From Phoebastria nigripes (lineage: Eukaryota > Chordata > Aves > Procellariiformes > Diomedeidae): a stretch of 64,000 nt of DNA. Numbering within the stretch: the first letter of the stretch is position 1; every line of letters starts with the position of its first letter. The notes beneath the pieces are model-generated. The model ran no database searches, was not told the origin of the DNA, and saw nothing but the letters and a program-made list of their open reading frames with translations. Both the position numbers and the translations under genes were made by a program. The stretch spans positions 665,226 to 729,225 of the forward strand of contig JAYKAV010000933.1 in NCBI GenBank assembly GCA_035582835.1, in the 5' to 3' direction. Of this stretch, positions 13,501 to 25,465 are shown in pieces.

Positions 13501-16500
13501 AAATGCAGAAGCATCCCTTTAGCTGCTTCAGTCACTCCCAAACATGCCTTTGTACCACCACGTGTATGAGGTTTCAGCAGGCAGAATACATAGGATCTCT
13601 GTCCATAGGATCTCTTGGTCTTTGGGGCCAGTTGTGGAGCGGTTGGGCTTTCTTGGCTCCCGCAGGAAGAAGAGTCTTGGTGATCCAAATCATTCAAAGT
13701 CACAAATCAGGCCCTGCTGAAATTCTAGCCCAAATGTTGGCCAGAATGTTGGCCCAAATGTTCCGCAAAAACTAAATGCATGTCCTCCTGTTACCCTCCT
13801 GTTACCCCCTATAGATGTTGACTTCTCTTTATTTGTTTTTCCTCCACGCTTTGGTCTGTAGTTCTTTTGAGGTCAAGGAAAAACAAGGAAAGCAATTGGG
13901 TGACCCCGTTTGGGACACCTGAAAAGAGCCAAGCACCGCGAGAGCCCCCAAGTGAGACAGACTTTGCACAATTGGGTCTACTGTGCATCATGGCAGCACC
14001 ATGGGCTGTTGGGATATTTCTGTGCTTACGGAAAGTTTCTGTTTCACTTTCAGGCAAAATGAAGTTCTTTGGCGAGAGGTTGTTTCCCTCCGGCAGAACC
14101 ACTCACAGCAACAGAAAGTGATCAACAAGGTAGTGGTCATATAAACTCCAAACTCACTTGTACTGCATGGTTTATGTCCTCCTCTGATTTTTTTTTCTCT
14201 TGTCCCATAATCTTCTCCACACTCTGATATTACAGTATATTTATTTTCCCTCTCTTTCAAATCGTGTGATGTTCTTATGTGTCCTATGGAAAGTGGTCAT
14301 TAACAAAGCATAGATTATGCCCTCGAGCAAAAGATTTTAATTTCCTTGTCAGTCCTTGCTGTGATGTTAGAAACCTTTTCTGTCGAAGTCCTGACCAAGA
14401 GAGCACAGCTCTCACTAATTGCCCTGTATTGGCTGTGTTCTGGTTGTACCAATGCCTTTGGGCTTCCCAAAGCTTTCCTCTTTCCTTCGTACAAGAGAGG
14501 AGCCTCCCACTCCTGCCAGCACTGACGCTGCAGGCAGCAGAATTGGCTAGCCATTTCCCCAGTGGGGACCTCCAGCAACTGTTATGTTTTCTGGTGTTAC
14601 TGGTATAGTTGAGGAATTGCTGTACAACCTTTTAGACTGAAGGTGCACTGCGGAGCCATCTCCCTTAAAATCTAGCAGGACCAGTACTAGAAAAGACCTC
14701 TCCAGTGATTCCCAGGTGGTGCTGATGTGACTGAGCATGTCACACTTCCCAGTCCCCCTGAGAGCCACGTTCTGACCCTCATGTGGCATCACAGAGTCAT
14801 AGGACTGGGTAGAAATGCAGGAGGCTATCAAACCTTCCGCCAGCTCTGAGGCCACACCACTCATTGTAGAGGCATTTATGCAACTCTATTTTGTTATATT
14901 GAGCAATGAGTAAGAGACAGCTGTGATATATAATAATAATGCTCTCTTTGTTTGGAGGTCAAAGCAGAGCATTAGGCTCAAGCTGACCTGGGAATATGTT
15001 GCTAAGTGATTCCTCTCCAAAGCCATTCTGCATCCTTTTTTGTGTCCTGTTATATCAACACTGAATTTCACAGGGCTGAAAAACTCAGCTGAAAGAGCTA
15101 AGACCTCCATCCAGGGTCTCCCCTAGGGGGTTGCTTCTTTCACTTGCAAAGTCTTTGTCAGACTTTATAGAGCCTCTTAAAAAGGTCTCTAAAGAAGACT
15201 TTTACGGAGGCCAAGTCTAACTCCAGGCCTAGGAATGTTTGCGTGTGTACTTCACAGGCAGATTCCCAAGTCTAATAGGGCTAGCTGGAGTTGTGCATGC
15301 ACAGAAGTGGAGAGAGGAAGCGCTGAGCACGTGCATCTAGCAGCCTTCGCACAAAGCAGGCACCTGGCTGTGTTTCTCGAAAGCTAGGCAGGTCGTCTGA
15401 GTTCTTGGAAAGCTTAGTTTGGTTTTGGGCTCCNATGTCTCATGCAGCTTGGCTCCCATATTTCATGGCTGCTCCCAGCTTTGGGGTGGTGTCGGGAGGG
15501 AGGAATGTGTGGGATAAGAATGGCTGCGAGAGCAGGGAGTGCTGAATCACTCTGCTGATTAACACTGGATTTTGATCTCTCCTGACAGCTGATTCAGTTT
15601 CTGTTTGGCCAGCTCCAATCAAGCCCTAGCAGCACTGGGATAAAGAGGAAGCTGTAAGTACCCTTGTGTGGTGCGCACACGCTCACGGGTGCATAATGCT
15701 GCCCCCTCACTAAAAGCACAAGCTCAGCTCGCCCAGGCAGGCGGTCACCGGACCGGGGCACCATGGTGATGGGAAATGAATGGGCTGAACTGCCGAGTCA
15801 GACCTGCTGACATGCCCCATTCAGTGGTCTTTAGAGAAGCACCGTGTCAGCTCGTGACCTTTATTTGGGGAATACAGAGCGAGATGGGAGATGGGAACAC
15901 TAACTAGTGGGAGGGTAAAGGGCAGGACCCCACTGCTGGTCCTACAGGTTCCAGTTTTGCCACTTGTCATCAGTGGGAACAGGGCTGGGCCCAGGCAGCC
16001 CACAGACACCTTTAGTTTGACCGACAGTCACTGAATGGGGTGTGCATCTGACACAGGTTTGGTGGCATGCAACCTGCAGGCCTTACAGAGAGAAAGGTGC
16101 AGAAAGATTTTAGCTAGGGGTATCTTTAGAGTCATAAATAAGCTCTTCAAGGCAAGTGAATAGAGGAGCTTGAATTAGGAAGCTTAGTGCCTTCCAGGAG
16201 AGCAGCCATGCATTTCTTGCTCTGTGGTGCTTGTGATCTAGGAAGGAGGAATTTGCCTTTGTGGCTCAGGCTGAGGGCAGGGACCTGCCTCCAGTTCCCA
16301 CCTTTATTACCTTGTGGCCTTTGGCAACTCAGAAACTTCTCCATCCCTCAGAGAAAGGCGCCGGGCTTCCCAGGAATGGCTGCTCAAGGGAGTTGATTTT
16401 CCTTAAGTCAGTGTCCTTGTTCTTGGCTGACTNTTCTTGTGAGGATTGTAAAAGAAACACAGGATTGAATGAAGGAGCCCATAATCTGTACAAGCAAGCT

Positions 16501-19500
16501 GGGTACTCTTACCTCTGCCTACCCCCTCTACTGAGCCTCTTGGAAGGGATAAACACTGCACGGAGAATGGTAGCAAAGAAGAGGGCTCAAGGGGAGGATA
16601 TCAGCTGCTCTCTGAGTCACTGAGGTTCACGAGTGGGGAAATTTTCCTCCAGTGGAGTGGGGAAGCAGAGAAATGAGATGCCAGATCTGATCTCTGATTT
16701 CCATGGTCAGGGCCGTGCCCTTCCTGTAAAAGATTTGCAGCCCAAGAAATGTTGTCTTAGACTACTGCTTTTTGAAAAAGGCAAGTCATCAGTGAGAAAC
16801 TGTGCTGAAAGGGGCAGAAGAGCACAGAATTATCTGCTCAGCAACTGTGTGGCCTCCTCATGAAGAGGGATCACACTGATACAACCCAGCTGCAGTTTGC
16901 ACAGTATTGTGCATGTTTATTTGAGTTTCTGCTTCCTTGGAAGCACAAAGGTCTGTGTTCAAGGAACCTCAACTCTTGTGTCTATATCTGCACTTCCAAT
17001 GTTTTATCTTTCACAGATTTGTTTTCCTGCCTGTCTTTTAAATGACTGCAGGAAAGCATAGCGTACAGCCCGGAGCAACTGTTGGCGCAGACCCNAGTGC
17101 TGACTGGGCGCTCTGGGTAGGTTTGGACAGGATGGGCACGTCTGTGGGTCCCACAGGCATGTCTGACCTGGGAGGCTGTTAGACGGGTTAGATGCCAAAG
17201 TTACTTTGATAAGAAACGTTGGGTGGGGAGGTTCATTTGTGGCTCCTGGAGCAGAGAGCCAGACACTTACAAATTTGTAATTGTCACAGGGCTGGCTACG
17301 ATATCTCGGTGTGTACTGAAGCTTATGCCATAACAAGGTCCATGTCAGGGTGATTCAAATGTTCTTTTTTATTCTGTGTCTTTAGTTAATGTCATAGAAT
17401 AGAAAAAGGCTGTTAAACGAGCTGTTAGACAACACTGAGATCTCAAGCACTGTGGTTACTGTGTCCTGCTGTATAATGCCCTTCACTGTGGGATCTCATC
17501 GGAGTCTGAGCAAACCCGTCATTTCTCCCAACATATCCAGTTCCAGTGTCTGTAGGATGAAGGGAGCTAGGAATTATCTTCTGTCAAGCCTCTTAGACAT
17601 TACTGTGGAAAAAACTGTTGGCTTTCCCTGGTGTCCTCAGCCAAATCCCTTCAGTCTTCTAAATGAACACTGAAGATGCTTTTCCTGACTGCGGGACAGT
17701 GGGAGGAGAAGAGGGCTTTGCTAGGCAGTTTTATAGGATCATCCCAGCATTAACAATAGTGGGTGTGTAGCAAAATATACCAGTTCCCAGCTTCTCTGGG
17801 ACTGTATCACAAAACCAAGGACTGCCACCCAGGAAGTTTCATGATGGAAAGGCAGTGCCATTTTGAGGCTCCTTCTCATTTTCTCTTGGTTTCAATCATT
17901 TACTAAACATAAAGCACTCCTGCTACAGGACCCAGCATGGCAGACCCACTTCTTGTTGTCAGTGGCCGTCTGTAAAAGCCTGTCAGTCATTTTTTAAAAG
18001 CCTGTATGCAATGAGTTTAGGCTCTGCTTTGCTTTGTGTCTCCCCCTGTTTACTTACTTAGTGGGTGGCACGGGTTCCTTTTATGCAGTGCTATGTACGG
18101 AGAGGTAGTTTTGCCAAAGAGGCCCTGGGCATGAGGGAGCTGGTCACAAGGCCAGATTCCAATATGGCACTGATAATTTCAGCGTAGCTACCTCCAGTTA
18201 AACAAGCTGAGGATCCAGCCCAGAGCTTGAAACCACTAGCAATTAGACGAAAATATGAATTGAATTTGTTCAATTCAAAATATGAATTGAATTTGTTATT
18301 TTACTTGCATCTTTCCAATAAGATCTAGAAAACCCAGATCATCCCTTCTCTATATGGCTAATGCCCTTTTTTAATGGTGACCTCCTCCAAAACTGTCGTT
18401 TCCTTTCCTTGTCCGTAACACTGGATAAGAAAGAACCTTACAGCTGAGGCAAACCAGAGTAGCCAGGGGAAAACAACCCTTGGCTGAGAGACATTTCTTG
18501 TATGAGCAACCAGGAACCAGTCAGCGCGTGCTGGAAAACAAACCTGTTTCTCTTCACAGACCTCTGATGCTTGACAACGGGATCTCAGGTCCGCAAGTGT
18601 CCAAGTTCAGCCGGCATTTGTCTACGGACCCCCTCCANGACCCCTATTTCATACAGTCGGTAGGTTTATGCCAGCCTCTGAGCTTTGTGGGATTTCTTTG
18701 GCCAGGGGGGAAAAATGTTTGAAGCAGTAATACGGATTACAAAGTAAGTAGTTTGGCAAGAGTTTGGCAGTGAGGAAGAGAAGAGGTTTGCAAAGCTGAG
18801 TGAGATTTATTATCTCTTCAGCTCCCCTGTTCCAGGGAGGGGTGCATGCCTGCATGCGCTTGTGCTGTCGTGTTCATGTGGGAGGCCGTGGGTTGTGGGA
18901 GGGAAAGGCAAGACCCCGCACACCAAACTCTCCGTGGTGTTACTCCAGCCTGGCTCACTTCAAGGGCAGAGAGGAAGAAGCGTGTTCTAGAAGTGGGTAC
19001 TATGATCTTTCTGACCAGAGCCAGATTTTTGCAGTCGCTGTGGGATCCCCACCGCCCTGACCCACCAAAGCAGACACCAGACACCTGACACTTACGTCAT
19101 GCAGTTAAAATACTTGAGCTGGCATGAGAGACCCATGCTCCCCGGTTGGACTATGTTGGATCTCTCCGTCCAGAGGAAGCTGAGCAGTCTAGGCAAAATG
19201 TCAGGCATGGTAAAACCTCTCAGTAGCTGACACTACAGTCACAGTGCTTATTTTACATCTGCACCTCTGTGTGGTTGGAGGAAAGACCAGAGGAAATTAT
19301 AATGTTGCATAGTAGGTAAAAGCTTTCTTGGTTGCCATAGAAGGAGGACTCAAGAGCACAGTAAGTAAACTCTAACTATCTCAGACAGGGCTTTGGACTT
19401 GTTCTGGTCCTCAGAAGGATAAATCTATATGATTTTTGCTTTCCTCTTAGCCATCGACAGAACCTGCCTCTTGCTTAAACAGCCCTGCAATTGCTGGAGG

Positions 19501-22500
19501 ACCCATCATATCTGATGTTACTGAAGCATCACCATCCAACATAATAAATATGCAATCCCCTCCTGAAAATGACAGGTAAACGTGTTTGTGATTAAAAACA
19601 GGGAGAGTCGGGTATGGACATGCATAACTTCCAAAGAGGTTTTCGTGGCTGTAATTCTACCAAAGTTTCTGTCTGATTTGCAGATCTCTATAGAGATGGT
19701 GGGCTGGAATATTTTTTTCCAGTTTGCAATGTGGGTCAGATTTTCAGAATTAGGGAGGGATAATAACAGCGTAACTTCCGATGAGTTGAAAAGTCACGAG
19801 TTTCATGCTGAGAACTTCCACTCACCTCTTTGAGAAGTATTCCATGCTTCTTTATGTTTTGTTCTCAAGACAGGGGCTGTCTCAGACTTTATCAAATAAT
19901 GAGATACTAACACTTGTTGGGTTTGTTGAGAGAGAAAGGAAGTTTCCTTTTGGCTTTGACAAAGAAGAAACAGAATCAAACTGTACATCTTTCTGCTAAT
20001 GAGAACAGAAAGGTTGCATCACAACAACTTCCGATGTTTGACAACTTTTCTGTGAAAAGGTCCCAGTAACTTAAGAACTAAATGCAGAGGTATTTGAATG
20101 CTTATCTCTTCCTGCCACAGACATGCAGTGTATTTAGGGCTAGTAGCAGAATAGCTACAACCATGTCAGTGGAAAGTAAGTAGACAGATGAATCATGGAA
20201 ACAGTTTCTCAGGCATAGAGGCAAGGCCGTTATACTCGAACTTGCCTGTAAATCTGCCTAATAATTGAAACCATACCATAAAATTAGCTAGAAGCATGTA
20301 AAAAGCTCCAGATTAAAAAAANAAAANCAAAAACAAAAACAAACAACCAACCAACAAAAAAAAAAAACCAACTGGAAACCATTTCTAAAGCAGAAAAATT
20401 TTAATATAAACTTCAAGTTAAGTTGCTTATTTCTACTAATTACGGAGTGCCATCTGGTGGCCTCTGATCTATNCTGTGTCTGCCTGACTCAAGAATCTGA
20501 GCCAGCCACGGCCCTAACGAGTTCAGGAGTGGTACTTCCTAAATCAACATGAGCTTCTGGTGGGAGTTTAGGATTCACAAGATGAGAAGATGATCTGAAA
20601 GGAATGCCAAGGAAGGCTTTGTAGTGTCACATACCATCCCGTATGTGACACTCTTGTGTGTTGTCTTGCAGCACAGCTAGTCTGCAAGTGTTGTAAGATA
20701 ATATTTTTTCAGTATGTCTTTCCATGCCCTGTGCCTGTTGATCTACATGCCTTTGTCACTTTGGCTCCAGTTGTGCAGTTTCACAGAGAGCTGTAAATTC
20801 TCCTATAAGCAGTACAGAGTAGATTTTTACATACAAAATGCTACTGTTCAAAACCTCAATGTCATATGTCCGTCTAGGAGTAACATGGAGTGCCTCTCCC
20901 ACTGGAAAAAGGCAAACGTCTGCTTCCAAACAAGTAAAACATCTGACTGGGACTGTCAGATCTTGGTAGGTTCTGTTCCAGATCCTGCAGGGCCACAAGA
21001 TCCTGACCTGTGTCACTGGGATCTCTAGAGTGCTTGCTGGTCCNATCCTAACTCCAGCATAGGAAGGTCTTACTGATCCCATTCCTTTCTCTAGGGTGGA
21101 GATTTTTCTTTTTGAGGAGAACCTCTCTAGCCTAGTGACCCTTCAACTTGTCTCAAGCCTAACACTCATCTGAGGAATGATCCACACACATGGAAGTGTA
21201 GTATTTTCCATATTTGCAAAACAGTTGAATGGGGCAAATTCATTATAGCCGTGACTGATGAAGTGAGTGAAGATATTCCAGCTGAGCATGTTTCTGGAGC
21301 TTGCTGAAAAGAAAACAAGGTTNCTGGTTTCTTTTGCCCATCTAGGGGAATGCAAAGACTCTGTGGGGCAGTTTGATGGGAAGTGGAGGCAAGCCCTTGT
21401 GCTATCGCCCTTCCCAGTAGCACGAGGCCTTTGTGGAGCAGATGTGTGTGTGGTGCTAACTCTTGTCTCTGATACAGAGAGAAGTGCCTCATGCTGATCA
21501 AGGAAGAGCCAGTCAGCCCTGGAGTGAAAGCCACCGCTGAGCCTGATGTCCCGCTGCCAGGCTGCCGGGCTTGCTCTGAGCCCCCTGTGCTCCCGGTCGC
21601 CATGGTTCAGTCTGTTTTGGAAGGCAAAGGGAGCTGTGGTGCAGCCCCACCAGGGACCTCACAACCATCCGAGAGAAGAGGCAGAAGGGCATTGCTGGAC
21701 AGGTGAGGGGAGCGAGGGAGAGCTGTGGCCCTGCATGTTTCATGGCCCTCTCTTCCCATTAGCAGGGGGGAAAGGGAGGCTGGCTTTAAGTCACCTAATG
21801 CAGCCTGGTGAGCTCCATCCTGTACCTGTGGCACCTGCTTAGAGGACCCATGAAGCCCAGGAGACAGTTCACAGGCGTAGAGGGTCTGTGGATGACTTGC
21901 TTGAAGGACCCAACAGAGGAAAAGCTGTCAGAGCATGTACATCAGAGTCACAGGAACGGGAAGAGGCTTTCTGCAGTGAGAGGGATTCGCCCAAGTGGAA
22001 GCTGGAGCCCAGACCAGCATCCCTGTCTGCAGACTTGCAGGCCACTGGACCGCACTACACCTCCAGTAGCTTGTGTGTCCTCTCTCATTTGTTTTGTTGA
22101 GTCTTCAGTTGCATAAAGTCACAAGGAAATATTTGTCACTGGTGTTTCTGTGCAGTGAATAAGGTGTCACTTGTGTGCCAATACGCAGACAGTGATGGAA
22201 GATGACAGTCAACCATCACCATAACCTCTGCACTAAGTAGGGCATATATTTGATAAGACATCAAAGCATTTATCAGGCCCAGGCTTGGGCTTGAGAAGGA
22301 AATAATTTGCCCCCTTTCTTTTCCTCTCCTTTGCTGTGAAGTCAAATAGACTTTTCTCTTTTGTCTGTTCTCCCTTTGCATCTCTTCCTGTCACCCTTCC
22401 AAGGTGACTTTCCTGAGTCAGTGCTAGGTCTGTCTTCAGGGGGCAGCCAGTCACTTTGGCACCATCACGTGGGCTGCATGCTTCTGGGGAGGTGCCGGGG

Positions 22501-25423
22501 AGCTGACACTGCAAGAGATCTCGGCTTCCCCATCTCTGACTAAGAGTGAAAACCCACGAAACTTAGCTGCATTGCTGTGCTTGTCTCCTTGAACTGGAAG
22601 GGCTCAGTAAAACGCTAGGCAGTCCAAAGCATGGCTTTATAAAAGGGTATAAAATCATGCCTTAAAATCATGAAATAGCAAGTGAGGTCGCTCACAGGGA
22701 TGGAGAGTTGGAAGTTTGTGTTCACTGAGTGCGGAAGTCTGATACAAAGGGATGGAGGTTTCATTATTTTGAAGCCAGGGCACGCAAGTATCTTGCATGT
22801 GACGGTCACCCAGAGAATGATGTCCTCTTGCAAGGGGGATTAGGACAGTGTCATTAGGCTCAGCCGCGGGGCGATATGGGTGAGCAACCTTTGGAGCTGT
22901 GGGACTGAAATCCCAACAGCACCAATGTCATGGGTGAGTGTACAGCAGACGTCACCAGCAGGAGGAAAGTGTGGTTGCAGCTTGGTGGATGAAGTAGAAG
23001 TTAACTGCAGAATTCATTCTTCATGGCAACTACAGCAATGTGAGGATGACTGGGAGAGAAGAAAACCCACACTCAATGGAGTTATCAGAAACTGTCCTTT
23101 GGGTCCTTACAGAGAACCAGATTCCTCCTTCTGAATACCACTGGCTACTGAAAACCATTTTATTAGAAGAAAAACCATCCTCTTTTAAAGACTCTGGATT
23201 TGAAGAGAAATTTTTATAGCTTTTTTGGGGGGTTAAACCCAGCAGGCCCTCACATTTGCTCCTTTAGCTGAATTTCTCCAGTAAATGCAACCTGCAGGCT
23301 GAATGCCTGCAGGTAAAAGTCACTCCTTTAAAAGCCATTAGTTAATAGTAATTTGGCCATCTTGGACCCAGGAGGATGGGAATGCAGCCTGTTCTGCATC
23401 CCAAGTGCCTCTGTAGAAGGATTTCCTCTAAGGAAAGCTTTAATTTTCCCAGACTTGAGGCCATGTGCACAGACTGTCCATCCCCAAACCGCATGCATCA
23501 CCCAGGAGAGGAGTAGTCTCACTCGTTTTAACCATCAGCCCAGTCCCCTCTGTGCTCTGCTGGGTTGTACTTCTGGGATTAATCCAAGTGAAATGGCATA
23601 AACCCAGGCTGACAGTAGGCTCTTGGTTTTCAAAATGAGATTTAAGCATAAACTGCGCGTCGGAAGGCTGCTCAGTCCTGCTTTCTATATGTATCTATGT
23701 AAGTCTCATTCGTGGCAATATTTCCCCTTGTCTTTTCTCAGAACAGATATTTCAGACCCCTTGGAGGGCACCGACTGGAGCTTGGAAGGGCTGCAGCTGC
23801 TGCTGAGGAGCCAGCAGTACGGCCTGGAGCCCGCCAGCCTCTTGGACGTGAGTGTCGGGCCCTCCGCCGGGGCGGCTGCGGGAAACAGTTGTGAAGTTCA
23901 CAGCGGTACCTTTGGGCTGTAAATCAGATAGACCAGGCTGCTTATTCTTGCGTGGAACTTTATCTGTCACATGCTGCCAATAGAGTCACAGCTCTGTTTT
24001 GACCTGCTTATAGGAACTGGCAGGATTTCAGACTTTAAATGATGCTTTTTTATGTTTCTTCTGAGAAGATATATATCTGAACTTCTAGGAGCTCAAAACA
24101 CAGTGCATTTGGTAAAGACACCATCATGAGACCTAACGCGTGTACATAAAATAGGTTTAATATGACTCTCTAGCTAGTTTGGTAATTGCATTGGGTGGGT
24201 TGGTTTATTTTTTGCATATTCTGCATCTTAGATACTTCTAGATTGTGTTTAGCTCTACTACCTTCCCCTTCTCCTTACGTTCTGGGAAGTGTAGCCAATG
24301 TCAAATTCTCTCTCTGCTGAGATCTTTGTCTGTCTGCAGGTCACTTCTCTCTAGAAATGGATAGTGGCTTTTTTCTTAAGTATATATGCAGAAATATGAA
24401 GGTTTGTTTCCTTCTCTCTTTCACTCTCTCTCTCCTTGTTCATATAGTTAGTATATGAAAGGTTTTTGCCAATAATCCAATAACTCTGTCCGTAGCAAAA
24501 GAATCTATATGTCAAAGATATGCTCCCCTGAGGAGGTGCTTCAGATACAGGCACGTGGTAAACTTGCATGGATAAACAGGAATGAAAAATCATGAAAAAG
24601 AAATCAATCTTATCTTCTTAAAGCCAGTTCCCAAGTGGCTGTGATTGATTCTGACTTTACAGAAAGCTTTTCTAATGGCCTGCTCTATCACTGGAGCGGT
24701 GGTTTCTGTTTCTTGTTTCTCATTAGGAGGTGTTTTCCTGTTACTGACACACTTTTCTCTCTCTGTGCAACCGAATGTCACAAGAGTGAGAATGAATCAT
24801 AAAACTGAACCCCAGACCAACAGCTCCTTTTCCCAGATTGCCCAGACTTCTCAAGAAATCGCCACTGAGGCCTTGATGCAGCAGTAACCTGCCCTCTGCT
24901 ACCGTGTTTTGGAACGCTTTTAAAAAACCGTATGAATCTGGAAGTGTCCTAGGATCCAAGAGCAGCCAAAAAAGGGCTTGGACTTGCACGTGCGGTGGCA
25001 CAACAAGCTGCCCTGGTTTACGACCTGCCTGTGGCACCGGGTGTCTGCGCTGCCCCTCCGCTGGCAGGCAGCAAGGCCTGTGGGTCAGCACGGCCGCCTG
25101 CCGCTCAGCCCTCACTGGTCTGGCTCTGCTACAAATCAACAGACGTGAGCCTTTGCCTGTAGCTTCGGTTAATATGTCAGAGCAGCTGAGGCCCAGGCAG
25201 GCGTTGCTTTCTGGCATCTCTGCCAGCAGGGTTACAACCTCCAGCAGATAGGCAAGGCAGACAGCTGAGGATACGAGCATCTCGAACCATTACATCTTTC
25301 ACAGCCCTAATTGTATTTTTCTCCCAACAGGTCTTTAATCCCAATTTATCTTTGAGTGAGTGGAATTTGACTGAAATGGAAGCCAGTCTGTCCCCGGTAA
25401 GAGACGTGTATTTCTGAGATATG

Positions 25424-25465
<42 letters not shown>

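Noticed and set aside
13715..13770. Short imperfect repeats of AATGTTGGCC
   Set aside because: Three degenerate copies in about 40 bp; too short and diverged to call a minisatellite.
14788..14860. TCACAGAGTCATAGGACTGG, which resembles the antisense start of some bird CR1 3' ends
   Set aside because: The likeness stops after about 22 bp and the expected continuation is absent, so I do not call a CR1 fragment without a library search.
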